NCBI RefSeq assembly: GCF_047219225.1
Contig: NZ_CP178208.1
Span: forward strand, 248,001 to 312,000
Source: IMCC45349 sp047219225
GTDB lineage: Bacteria > Bacteroidota > Bacteroidia > Flavobacteriales > Flavobacteriaceae
Direction: 5' to 3'
DNA length: 64,000 bases
Of this stretch, positions 30,146 through 38,170 are shown piece by piece. The translations under genes were made by a program, and so were the position numbers. The notes beneath the pieces were generated by a model that searched no databases, was not told where the DNA came from, and saw nothing but the letters and a program-made list of their open reading frames with translations. How positions within the stretch are numbered: the first letter of the stretch is position 1; each line of letters begins with the position of its first letter.

Positions 30146-33001
30146 TTACTTGCTTAAATACATCTTTCTTCTTGAATATAAGTCGTAAAATTCATCATCC
30201 TTTAAACTATCAATAAACAAGATACTTTCACCTGTACTCTTCATTTCTGGTCCTAATGTTTTATCAACATTCGGGAATTTATTAAATGAGAATACTGGTT
30301 GCTTGATTGCATATCCTTCTAATTGAGGGTTGAAATCAAAGTCAGTAACTTTCTTTTCTCCTAACATTACCTTAGTAGCATAATTCACATAAGGCTCTTT
30401 ATATGCCTTAGCTATAAATGGTACAGTACGAGAAGCTCTTGGATTCGCCTCAATAATATAAACTGTATCATCTTTAATAGCGAATTGAATATTGATTAAT
30501 CCAACTGTATTTAATTCTCTAGCAATTGTATTTGTATGATCTACAATTTGTTGCATTACTAAATCACCTAAGTTAAAAGCTGGTAATGTTGCGTTTGAAT
30601 CTCCAGAGTGCACTCCACAAGGTTCAATATGTTCCATAATACCAATGATGTAAACATTTCCATCTGCATCACAAATAGCATCTGCTTCAGCTTCAATAGC
30701 ACCATCTAAATAATGGTCTAATAATAATTTATTATTTGGAATCTTACGTAGTAAGTCTACAACATGCTCTACAAGATCTTCTTTATTGATTACAATCTTC
30801 ATTCCTTGACCTCCTAATACATATGAAGGACGTACTAAAATTGGAAAATCTAATTCATCAGCTAAAGCTAAAGCCTCATCTGCTGTTTCAGCAACTCCAA
30901 ACTGAGGGAATGGAATATTATTCTTTTTTAACAATGTAGAGAAACTTCCTCTATCTTCAGCTAAATCTAAAGATTCAAAGCTTGTTCCTAATATTTTGAT
31001 ACCATACTTTGTTAATTTCTCAGCTAATTTAAGTGCTGTTTGACCACCTAACTGAACGATTACACCTTCTGGTTTTTCATGACGAATAATATCATAAATA
31101 TGTTCCCAAAATACTGGTTCAAAATATAATTTATCTGCTGTATCAAAATCTGTAGAAACTGTTTCTGGATTACAGTTAATCATGATTGTTTCATAACCAC
31201 ATTCCTTAGCAGCTAATACCCCATGTACACAACAGTAATCGAACTCAATTCCTTGACCAATTCTATTTGGTCCAGAACCTAAAACAACTACTTTCTTTTT
31301 ATCTGTAACAACACTTTCATTTGCTGAAGCTACATTACCATCTTTATCTTGTACTACATTTTCAAACGTAGAATAATAATATGGTGTTTGCGCTTTAAAC
31401 TCAGCAGCACAAGTATCTACTAACTTGTACACACGTTGAATATTTAATTCTTCTCTTTTCTTATATACTTGACTTTCTAAACATCCTAACATATGAGCAA
31501 TCTGACGATCTCCATATCCTTTTTGCTTAGCTTCTAACAATAAATCTTTATCTAAAGTGTCTATAGTATATGTAGAAATTTCTTTTTCTAATTGGTATAA
31601 CTCCTCATATTGCTTTAAGTACCACATATCAATTTTAGTGATATCGTAAATTTTACTTAAAGGAATTCCCATTTGAATCGCATCATAAATTACAAACACA
31701 CGATCCCAAGATGCATGCTTTAATTTATCTAAGATTTGATTATAGTCTTTATAACCTTTTCCGTCAGCACCTAATCCATTGCGTTTAATTTCTAAAGACT
31801 GAGTTGCTTTGTGCAATGCTTCTTGGAACGAACGTCCAATTCCCATAACCTCACCAACAGCTTTCATTTGAAGACCTAAAGTTCTATCAGATCCTTCAAA
31901 CTTATCAAAGTTCCAACGAGGTATTTTTACAATTACATAATCTAACGTTGGCTCAAATAAGGCTGATGTAGATTTTGTAATTTGATTATCTAATTCATCT
32001 AAAGAGTATCCAATAGCTAATTTTGTAGCAACTTTTGCAATAGGGTATCCAGTTGCTTTAGATGCTAATGCAGACGAACGTGATACACGTGGATTAATTT
32101 CAATTGCTATAATCTCTTCTTGATCATCTGGACTTACAGCAAACTGTACATTACATCCTCCTTCAAAATCTCCAATACTACGCATCATTTTGATAGCCAT
32201 ATCACGCATTTTCTGGAATGTAGTATCAGATAAAGTCATTGCTGGTGCCACTGTAATGGAGTCTCCAGTATGAATTCCCATTGGATCCATATTCTCAATA
32301 GAACAGATAATTACAACGTTGTCGTTCTTATCACGTAATAACTCCAACTCGTATTCTTTCCATCCCATCATCGCTTTATCAATCATTACTTCGTGAATTG
32401 GAGAAATCTCTAAACCACGACGTAATAACTTGTCAAAATCTTCTTCTTCATATACAATAGCTGCTCCAGCTCCTCCAAGTGTAAAAGACGAACGAATACA
32501 TAATGGAAAACCAAATTCTTGAGCAATTTCTTTCCCTTTTAAGAATGATGTTGCAGTAGCTTGAGGTGCCATTGGCACACCTATTTGTCCCATTAACTCT
32601 CTAAACTGTTCTCTATCTTCAGTAATGTTAATAGCATTAATATCTACACCTATTAATTTTACACCAAAATCTTCCCAAATACCTTTTTCATCTGCTTCAA
32701 TACACAAGTTCAATGCAGTTTGTCCTCCCATTGTTGGTAAAACAGCATCAATCTGTGGATGCTCTTTTAAAATCTTTATAATAGACTTTGTTGTTAATGG
32801 TAAAAGATATACATGATCTGCCATTGAAGGGTCAGTCATGATAGTTGCTGGGTTAGAATTAATTAGAATAGTTTCTATTCCATCTTCACGAAGAGAACGT
32901 AAAGATTGTGAACCCGAATAATCAAATTCACATGCTTGTCCAATAATAATTGGTCCTGATCCAATAATTAAAATTGAGTTAAGGTCTTTTCTTTTTGGCA
33001 T
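30146..33001 (-). CDS. carB: Carbamoyl-phosphate synthase large subunit, short form
   Basis: 951 residues. Both ATP-grasp halves are complete: the first half starts LNSILIIGSGPIIIGQACEF, the second KKVVVLGSGPNRIGQGIEFD. Conserved ATP-grasp and oligomerisation segments are in place, e.g. SRSSALASKATGYPIAKVAT and EANPRASRTVPFIAKAYKEP. The protein ends FYDLYSRRKMYLSK, about 120 residues short of the E. coli enzyme; the MGS-like allosteric domain bound by UMP and ornithine is missing. It makes carbamoyl phosphate for pyrimidines and arginine; carA is not nearby. Starts with ATG at 33001. Confidence 0.95.
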   Translation of the reverse strand: MPKRKDLNSILIIGSGPIIIGQACEFDYSGSQSLRSLREDGIETILINSNPATIMTDPSMADHVYLLPLTTKSIIKILKEHPQIDAVLPTMGGQTALNLCIEADEKGIWEDFGVKLIGVDINAINITEDREQFRELMGQIGVPMAPQATATSFLKGKEIAQEFGFPLCIRSSFTLGGAGAAIVYEEEDFDKLLRRGLEISPIHEVMIDKAMMGWKEYELELLRDKNDNVVIICSIENMDPMGIHTGDSITVAPAMTLSDTTFQKMRDMAIKMMRSIGDFEGGCNVQFAVSPDDQEEIIAIEINPRVSRSSALASKATGYPIAKVATKLAIGYSLDELDNQITKSTSALFEPTLDYVIVKIPRWNFDKFEGSDRTLGLQMKAVGEVMGIGRSFQEALHKATQSLEIKRNGLGADGKGYKDYNQILDKLKHASWDRVFVIYDAIQMGIPLSKIYDITKIDMWYLKQYEELYQLEKEISTYTIDTLDKDLLLEAKQKGYGDRQIAHMLGCLESQVYKKREELNIQRVYKLVDTCAAEFKAQTPYYYSTFENVVQDKDGNVASANESVVTDKKKVVVLGSGPNRIGQGIEFDYCCVHGVLAAKECGYETIMINCNPETVSTDFDTADKLYFEPVFWEHIYDIIRHEKPEGVIVQLGGQTALKLAEKLTKYGIKILGTSFESLDLAEDRGSFSTLLKKNNIPFPQFGVAETADEALALADELDFPILVRPSYVLGGQGMKIVINKEDLVEHVVDLLRKIPNNKLLLDHYLDGAIEAEADAICDADGNVYIIGIMEHIEPCGVHSGDSNATLPAFNLGDLVMQQIVDHTNTIARELNTVGLINIQFAIKDDTVYIIEANPRASRTVPFIAKAYKEPYVNYATKVMLGEKKVTDFDFNPQLEGYAIKQPVFSFNKFPNVDKTLGPEMKSTGESILFIDSLKDDEFYDLYSRRKMYLSK

Positions 33002-33060
33002 TGTTTATAGTTGTTGCTGTGTTATTTAAAATTTTTCAAAAATAATTAACAATTAGATAT

Positions 33061-33090
33061 AAAAAAAGGCGTTACCACCAGTAACACCTT
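33061..33090 (-). terminator. Terminator after rpmH
   Basis: On the minus strand AAGGTGTTAC-tggtg-GTAACGCCTT followed by seven T. Stem 33066-33075 with 33081-33090; one mismatch. It ends the rpmH transcript before carB. Confidence 0.75.
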
Positions 33091-33114
33091 ATATATATCA
33101 ACAATTGTTAATCA

Positions 33115-33276
33115 TTATTTTTTATGACGAAGTTCAGAAGATACAGATAATTTCTTTCTACCCTTAGCTCTTCTACGTGCTAAGACTTTTCTACCATTAG
33201 CAGAAGCCATTCTTTCTCTAAAACCATGTTTGTTTCTTCTTTTTCTCTTTGATGGTTGAAACGTTCTTTTACTCAT
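33115..33276 (-). CDS. rpmH: 50S ribosomal protein L34
   Basis: 53 residues, too short for the usual ORF cut-off but certain from its sequence: MSKRTFQPSKRKRRNKHGF, then RERMASANGRKVLARRRAKG and RKKLSVSSELRHKK. TFQPSxRKRxxxHGFRxRMxxxxGRxVLxxRRxKGR is the L34 signature. It is a very basic protein of the large ribosomal subunit, bound to 23S rRNA. The C-terminal extension after GRKKLS is typical of Bacteroidota. It has its own promoter (33346-33376) and terminator. Confidence 0.98.
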   Translation of the reverse strand: MSKRTFQPSKRKRRNKHGFRERMASANGRKVLARRRAKGRKKLSVSSELRHKK

Positions 33277-33345
33277 TGTATTATATCTTTAAAATCGTCT
33301 TTCTTAATTTCATGTTTAGTTTTGACATCCTCTTCAAAACTGCGT

Positions 33346-33376
33346 GCAAATATACGAAGACTTTTTACTTTGACAA
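33346..33376 (-). promoter_or_regulatory. Promoter for rpmH
   Basis: On the minus strand TTG (33376-33374), a 19-bp spacer and TATATTTGC (33354-33346): an ideal Bacteroidota -33/-7 pair. The leader is about 60 nt. Confidence 0.75.
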
Positions 33377-33410
33377 GTCTAATTTTAAAAATATTTTGAA
33401 TTGTTTTTAT

Positions 33411-33419
33411 TACCTTTGC
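33411..33419 (+). promoter_or_regulatory. -7 promoter element for the TPR-like membrane protein
   Basis: TACCTTTGC fits TAnnTTTGC exactly, 23 bp before the chosen ATG at 33443. It also shows that the longer reading frame opening at 33401 cannot be translated from this promoter. Confidence 0.6.
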
Positions 33420-33442
33420 ACTCTTCAAAAAAAACTATAACA

Positions 33443-34021
33443 ATGTACAACAAAAATATAAAAATAGTCATCGCAGTTTTAATCAATGCTTACGCAGTCT
33501 ATCAATTTACAGAAGGCTACATTGGTAATGGGATTATGCTTATTTTACTTTCGTTAATTTTCATCTTTTTATACTTAAAAAATGAATTTATTCTATTAGC
33601 ATTTCTAAAATTAAGAAAACAAGATTTTGATGGTGCTAAAAAATGGTTAGATAAAATAAAAAACCCAAAAACGGCTTTAACAACAAAGCAACAAGGCTAT
33701 TATAATTTTTTAAATGGTATTATGGTTTCTCAAACAGATATGAATGCTGCTGAGAAATATTTTAAAAATGCGGTTAATTTTGGTTTATCTATGGATCATG
33801 ATATGGCTATGGCTAAATTGAACTTAGCAGGAATTGCTTTTACTAAAAGACGTAAACAAGAAGCTCAAAAACTACTTTCGGAAGCACAAGCTTTAGATAA
33901 AAGAAATATGTTAGGAGATCAAATTAAAATGATGAAGCAACAAATGAAACGTGCTTCTGTTCCTAATCAACATTACGGTCAACCTACTTCAGCAAGACAA
34001 GGTCGAAGAAGTAGAAGATAA
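33443..34021 (+). CDS. Membrane-anchored TPR-like protein
   Basis: 192 residues from the ATG at 33443 (MYNKNIKIVIAVLINAYAVY), chosen because the promoter at 33411 lies inside the longer frame. Two N-terminal transmembrane helices (about 6-22 and 28-46) are followed by TPR-like helical repeats (KQQGYYNFLNGIMVSQTDMN, AAEKYFKNAVNFGLSMDHDM, AKLNLAGIAFTKRRKQEAQK) and a basic tail ending RQGRRSRR. Likely a scaffold at the inner membrane; function unknown. Own promoter and terminator. Confidence 0.75.
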   Translation: MYNKNIKIVIAVLINAYAVYQFTEGYIGNGIMLILLSLIFIFLYLKNEFILLAFLKLRKQDFDGAKKWLDKIKNPKTALTTKQQGYYNFLNGIMVSQTDMNAAEKYFKNAVNFGLSMDHDMAMAKLNLAGIAFTKRRKQEAQKLLSEAQALDKRNMLGDQIKMMKQQMKRASVPNQHYGQPTSARQGRRSRR

Positions 34022-34023
34022 AT

Positions 34024-34055
34024 AAAAAAAGCACTGATTTCTCAGTGCTTTTTTT
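34024..34055. terminator. Bidirectional terminator
   Basis: AAAAAAAGCACTGA-tttc-TCAGTGCTTTTTTT: perfect stem of at least 12 bp with A and T runs on the two sides, between the convergent TPR-like and lytic transglycosylase genes. Confidence 0.87.
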
Positions 34056-34070
34056 ATTTATCTTCAATAC

Positions 34071-34997
34071 CTAAGGATTAGAGTAATGACCATCTTTAGG
34101 AATTTCTATAAAATATTGTTTTCTTGACTTGTTATTTAAATGCCCTTCTCTTAACCATGGGTTATGTAACTTTAATATTTTATAGTTAATCCCAAAACCT
34201 TCTGAGAACTTCACAAAATCGGTTACAGCAGTATCTACAGCAACCTTATAAGTAGGTATAGTTTTATATAGATCTTTATTCCTAAAATTAAATCCATATT
34301 TTTCTGGATGGTTAAGAATTTCTTTTAATGCTACAATTCTAAACAAATAACGTCCTGTTTCTTCTCCTAATAACAAATCATAATAGTTATCTACGCCTTG
34401 GCTTTTTAATCGTCTAGACACACCTGCCATTCCAGCATTATATGATGCCGCAGCTAAAGTCCATGAACCAAAACGCTCTTTTGCTTTTAATAAGTACTTG
34501 CACGCTACTTCTGTTGCTAATTCTAAATTATAACGTTCGTCTACATTCGAGTTAATTTCTAATCCATTTTCTCTTCCTGTAGTTTTCATTATTTGCCAAA
34601 ACCCTTTTGCTCCAGCTGGAGATGTTACATTTTGCAATCCACTTTCAATTACTGCTAAATATTTAAAATCATCTGGCACACCATGTTTTTCTAAAATTGG
34701 CTCAATAATAGGAAAGTATTTATTTGAACGTTTAAACATCAATAAAGCATTAGATTGCCAATAAGTATTAACTAAAAGTTCTCTATCCATACGCTCTAAA
34801 ATATCAGGATTTTCTAAAGGCAATGCTTCATTAGCAAAATTTAAATCATCTGGTACATTAAGAGCATACACATTATAATCGTTATAGATTTTTTTTTCTA
34901 AGTTGTTATCACTAGGAGCATCTTGAACCGCAAATATTAACAGTCCAGACAAACATATTAAACCAACAACAGCAAGTAGGTTTTTTATCGTCTTCAT
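34071..34997 (-). CDS. Lytic murein transglycosylase (SLT domain)
   Basis: 308 residues with an N-terminal signal/anchor (LLAVVGLICLSGLLIFAVQD). The SLT goose-lysozyme-like domain covers about 100-255: catalytic Glu in YLAVIESGLQNVTSPAGAKG, then FWQIMKTTGRENGLEINSNV, DERYNLELATEVACKYLLKA and AAASYNAGMAGVSRRLKSQG. It cuts peptidoglycan glycan strands with formation of 1,6-anhydromuramic acid. MltD-like, but the C-terminal LysM repeats of MltD are not seen. Own transcript. Confidence 0.9.
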   Translation of the reverse strand: MKTIKNLLAVVGLICLSGLLIFAVQDAPSDNNLEKKIYNDYNVYALNVPDDLNFANEALPLENPDILERMDRELLVNTYWQSNALLMFKRSNKYFPIIEPILEKHGVPDDFKYLAVIESGLQNVTSPAGAKGFWQIMKTTGRENGLEINSNVDERYNLELATEVACKYLLKAKERFGSWTLAAASYNAGMAGVSRRLKSQGVDNYYDLLLGEETGRYLFRIVALKEILNHPEKYGFNFRNKDLYKTIPTYKVAVDTAVTDFVKFSEGFGINYKILKLHNPWLREGHLNNKSRKQYFIEIPKDGHYSNP

Positions 34998-35053
34998 TAT
35001 TCGAAAATTTTATATGATTAAAAATATAAAAAAAACTAATACTAAAATTAATT

Positions 35054-35716
35054 TTAACTTAATATAAGCTTAGGTAAGTTTTCATTAAACCACTTATATT
35101 TATTAATTATCATAATGTGCGTTCCGCCTTTAATAATAATACATTCGTTTATATTCTTAATTGGAAAAACACCATCATTTTCACCATGAATATGAATTAT
35201 TTCAGGGACAGGTTTTTCTTGTTCCCAACATACTACTTGCTCAATAGCCCAATCAAGATATTTCTTATCATTAACAGAAAGATATTTTTTATATAACTCT
35301 ACTCTTTTTGTAGCAGTTTTACCAAAAGCATATTTTGCTAAAGCATCTACATTTTGCGCTAAATGAGTAGGTGCCAATTTATATGCCTTTGTTGCTTTAG
35401 CAAGTTTCATACGTTTAGGTAACTCGTGTTTAGTTTTAACACTAGATACTATAATAAGCTTTCTTAGCTTTAAATTTTTGCTCATTTCTTGAACTAATAT
35501 TCCTCCAAACGACACACCTAATAACACACAGTTATCATGCTTAACCTTCAGCGCCATTCGTTGAGCATATTGTGTTAAACTTTCGTTAGGATTTGGAATC
35601 ATCCACTCTAACCAATGCAACTCAAATTGAGATTCAGGTAATTTTATATTATCAAAAATTGATGGGTTTGCTGCCATTCCAGGCATTAGGTATATATGAA
35701 TTATCTCTTGATTCAT
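35054..35716 (-). CDS. Alpha/beta hydrolase
   Basis: 220 residues from the ATG at 35716 (MNQEIIHIYLMPGMAANPSI); the frame opens two codons earlier with TTG. Nucleophile elbow GVSFGG near residue 76, and a late His in KGGTHIMIINKYKW that would complete the triad. An acidic residue in IHGENDGVFP is the likely third member. Cytosolic, no signal peptide. Substrate unknown; probably an esterase or thioesterase. Confidence 0.8.
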   Translation of the reverse strand: MNQEIIHIYLMPGMAANPSIFDNIKLPESQFELHWLEWMIPNPNESLTQYAQRMALKVKHDNCVLLGVSFGGILVQEMSKNLKLRKLIIVSSVKTKHELPKRMKLAKATKAYKLAPTHLAQNVDALAKYAFGKTATKRVELYKKYLSVNDKKYLDWAIEQVVCWEQEKPVPEIIHIHGENDGVFPIKNINECIIIKGGTHIMIINKYKWFNENLPKLILS

Positions 35717-35759
35717 AAGCAACTAGGTTAAAAAAACGTTAAGTTTAAGTATTTTTTTG

Positions 35760-35768
35760 TAAATTTGC
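35760..35768 (+). promoter_or_regulatory. -7 promoter element for the GNAT-like gene
   Basis: TAAATTTGC fits TAnnTTTGC exactly, 53 bp before the ATG at 35822. It sits 43 bp from the start of the divergent hydrolase gene. Confidence 0.55.
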
Positions 35769-35821
35769 ACCACAAATCTATAGAATATAGGTTTATCTCC
35801 ATTGAATAAAGTATACTAATT

Positions 35822-36118
35822 ATGATTGAAGCAGCAGAATTGATTGACAATACATTTTTACGTCAATTTGAATTAAAGGTTGATGACAAACTTGCCAAAA
35901 TTGAGTATTCCCTTCAAGACAGAAAGATTTTTTTAACAAAATTAATTGTTCCAGAATCTGTAGAGTCTGATGAATTTACTGAAGATTTCTTGAAAATAGT
36001 TTTAGAGAATATTCAAGAACGAAATATTAGCGTGGTACCAACAAGTCCTCCAATTGCTAAATTTATTCGTAGAAATAGAAGGTACAAAGCTATGTTACCT
36101 GTAGGAGTAAGAATATAA
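35822..36118 (+). CDS. Small GNAT-like acetyltransferase (YjdJ type)
   Basis: 98 residues. The short GNAT-type fold of the YjdJ/Gtn family is suggested by the pattern FELKVDDKLAKIEYSLQDRK, IFLTKLIVPESVESDEFTED and FLKIVLENIQERNISVVPTS with PPIAKFIRRNRRYKAMLP at the end. These minimal GNAT proteins lack part of the acetyl-CoA loop, and their substrates are unknown. Single-gene unit with a promoter at 35760 and a terminator at 36136. Confidence 0.75.
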   Translation: MIEAAELIDNTFLRQFELKVDDKLAKIEYSLQDRKIFLTKLIVPESVESDEFTEDFLKIVLENIQERNISVVPTSPPIAKFIRRNRRYKAMLPVGVRI

Positions 36119-36135
36119 TAATATTAAATAAATTG

Positions 36136-36165
36136 AAAAAGCCGAAGCTAAGCTTCGGCTTTTTT
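36136..36165. terminator. Bidirectional terminator
   Basis: AAAAAGCCGAAGCT-a-AGCTTCGGCTTTTT: a perfect 14-bp inverted repeat with A and T runs, between the convergent GNAT-like and lipocalin-like genes. Confidence 0.88.
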
Positions 36166-36187
36166 ATATCTATATTACAACTAGAAG

Positions 36188-36691
36188 CTATTTAACATAA
36201 ACTAATGTTAAGTCTTTATATTCTATAACTTCGGTAAAATCTTCGTTATAAACTTCTATAAAATTCGGAAAATTACGTGTCATTTTATTACCACTAATAC
36301 TATGCGTAAATTCAACATTATTAATAGTTATAATGCCATTATTATTTACTTCGTAAGTGCTAGAAGTACTAATATAACCATCGGAACATTCAATATCAAA
36401 AACATAAACTCCTTCTTCATGCTTAGAAATATTAATTTCGTGATGAAATGAATCATCTGAAATAAATGTTCCATCTTTCTCAAAAATTAATGTCTCATTA
36501 ACAATACAATCTATTTCGTTTAATAAATTAAGGTTTTCAACACCATCCTTATTAATATCGAAAGGTCTTTCAATTATATAAGATGACAATTTCCATGAAC
36601 CATGAATAGATAAATCATTTACTTCATCATCACTACTACAACTAGTTAACACAACTAGAGAAACACATATAAATAATAGTATTTTTTTCAT
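36188..36691 (-). CDS. Lipocalin-like lipoprotein
   Basis: 167 residues. Lipoprotein signal with Cys18 (LVVLTSCSS). The body has the lipocalin-like opening SIHGSWKLSSYIIERPF and regular beta-strands (LIFEKDGTFISDD, STYEVNNNGIITINN, KMTRNFPNFIEVYN). Members bind small hydrophobic ligands or are of unknown role. A short hairpin lies in the leader (36695-36712), just ahead of the start codon. Confidence 0.75.
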   Translation of the reverse strand: MKKILLFICVSLVVLTSCSSDDEVNDLSIHGSWKLSSYIIERPFDINKDGVENLNLLNEIDCIVNETLIFEKDGTFISDDSFHHEINISKHEEGVYVFDIECSDGYISTSSTYEVNNNGIITINNVEFTHSISGNKMTRNFPNFIEVYNEDFTEVIEYKDLTLVYVK

Positions 36692-36694
36692 TTG

Positions 36695-36712
36695 AGGGCT
36701 TTTAAGAGCCCT
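36695..36712 (-). promoter_or_regulatory. Leader hairpin at the start codon of the lipocalin-like gene
   Basis: AGGGCT (36695-36700) and AGCCCT (36707-36712) form a 6-bp GC-rich stem with a 6-nt loop, 3 bp from the ATG on the minus strand. It would cover the ribosome entry region and could lower translation. Confidence 0.4.
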
Positions 36713-36808
36713 AAATATATTTTGAAAAAACTTGATTAAATAAAAAACAAGTTAAAACGAACAAAACAAGGGTTAACCTACATATTATGTATGTTTCAGT
36801 ATAAGAAA

Positions 36809-38125
36809 CTATACAAAATCAAATCTAACCAATCCATCTTCATCAATATTGGCTAAACTAACTTCATGTAATGTATTAACTAATTCAGGATTCCATGGCG
36901 CTTTTACCTTGACATAGTTTTCGGTAAATCCGTGAATATAACCTTCTTTATTTTCGCTTTCAAATAAAACTGTTCTATTACTTCTTAACTGACTTTCATA
37001 AAATGCACGACGTTTCTTTACTGAAAGCCCTCTAAGCATTTTACTTCTCTTTGAACGCACATTTTTAGGCACTACACCTTCCATATCAGCTGCTAATGTA
37101 TTTGCTCTTTCAGAATAAGTAAACACATGTAAATACGAAATATCCAATTCTGCTAAGAAATTATATGTTTCAAGAAAACGCTCATCAGTTTCTCCTGGAA
37201 AACCAACAATAACATCAACTCCAATACATGCGTGAGGCATTACCTCCTTTATTTTATTGACTCTATCTACATACAACTCTCTTAAGTAACGACGACGCAT
37301 AAGCTTTAACAAATCGTTACTACCACTCTGTAATGGAATATGAAAATGAGGCACAAAAGTTCTACTTTTTGCTACAAAATCAATGGTTTCATTTTTAAGT
37401 AAATTTGGTTCGATTGATGATATACGTAGACGCTCAATACCTTCAACCTCATCCAAAGCTTGTACTAATTCAAAAAAAGTATGCTCATGCTTTTTATTAC
37501 CAAACTCACCCTTTCCATAATCACCAATATTAACTCCAGTAAGTACAATCTCCTTTATATCTTGCTCAGAAATTTCTTTGGCATTATTTAAAACATTCTG
37601 TAAAGTGTCGCTTCTAGAAATTCCTCTAGCTAAAGGAATAGTGCAATAAGTACACTTATAATCGCAACCATCTTGTACTTTTAAAAAAGCTCTTGTACGA
37701 TCACCTATAGAATAACTTCCTACATAAAAATCGGCATCCTCAATCTCACAAGAATGTACTTCTCCAAAGTCATTTTTAGTAAGATCATTTAGATAATCAG
37801 TAATTTTAAACTTCTCAGTAGCACCTAAAACCAAGTCTACACCATTTACATCAGCCAATGCTTCAGGTTTTAACTGGGCGTAACAACCAATAGCAGCAAC
37901 AAATGCTTCTGGGTTTGATTTTTGTGCTTGTTTAACAATAGTTTTAAAACGCTTATCAGCATTTTCGGTAACCGAACATGTGTTAATTACATAAATATCT
38001 GCAGATTCTGAGAAATCTACACGATCAAATCCTTCATCATTAAAACTTCTTGCAATAGTAGAAGTTTCAGAAAAGTTAAGTTTACAACCTAAAGTATAAA
38101 ATGCGACTTTTTTTCTAGCGTTCAT
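36809..38125 (-). CDS. mtaB: tRNA t6A37 methylthiotransferase MtaB
   Basis: 438 residues. MTTase architecture: N-terminal UPF0004 domain with three Cys (YTLGCKLNFSE, NTCSVTENAD, IGCYAQLKP), radical-SAM domain with the cluster motif CDYKCTYC (about residue 155-162), and a C-terminal TRAM domain (about 372-438). MtaB adds methylthio to N6-threonylcarbamoyladenosine at position 37 of tRNAs that read ANN codons. The sequence fits MtaB rather than MiaB by the N-terminal motif GCKLN. A -7 element lies 22 bp upstream. Confidence 0.93.
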   Translation of the reverse strand: MNARKKVAFYTLGCKLNFSETSTIARSFNDEGFDRVDFSESADIYVINTCSVTENADKRFKTIVKQAQKSNPEAFVAAIGCYAQLKPEALADVNGVDLVLGATEKFKITDYLNDLTKNDFGEVHSCEIEDADFYVGSYSIGDRTRAFLKVQDGCDYKCTYCTIPLARGISRSDTLQNVLNNAKEISEQDIKEIVLTGVNIGDYGKGEFGNKKHEHTFFELVQALDEVEGIERLRISSIEPNLLKNETIDFVAKSRTFVPHFHIPLQSGSNDLLKLMRRRYLRELYVDRVNKIKEVMPHACIGVDVIVGFPGETDERFLETYNFLAELDISYLHVFTYSERANTLAADMEGVVPKNVRSKRSKMLRGLSVKKRRAFYESQLRSNRTVLFESENKEGYIHGFTENYVKVKAPWNPELVNTLHEVSLANIDEDGLVRFDFV

Positions 38126-38146
38126 TCTTGTATTTTTACCAAGCGT

Positions 38147-38155
38147 GCAAATTTA
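38147..38155 (-). promoter_or_regulatory. -7 promoter element for mtaB
   Basis: On the minus strand TAAATTTGC fits TAnnTTTGC exactly. It lies 22 bp before the mtaB start codon and within the gap to the divergent peptide-binding protein gene. Confidence 0.55.
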
Positions 38156-38170
38156 CAACTAATAACTCAG

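Noticed and set aside
33401..34021. Longer start for the TPR-like protein
   Set aside because: The extra residues overlap the -7 element TACCTTTGC at 33411, so the mRNA would begin after the longer start.
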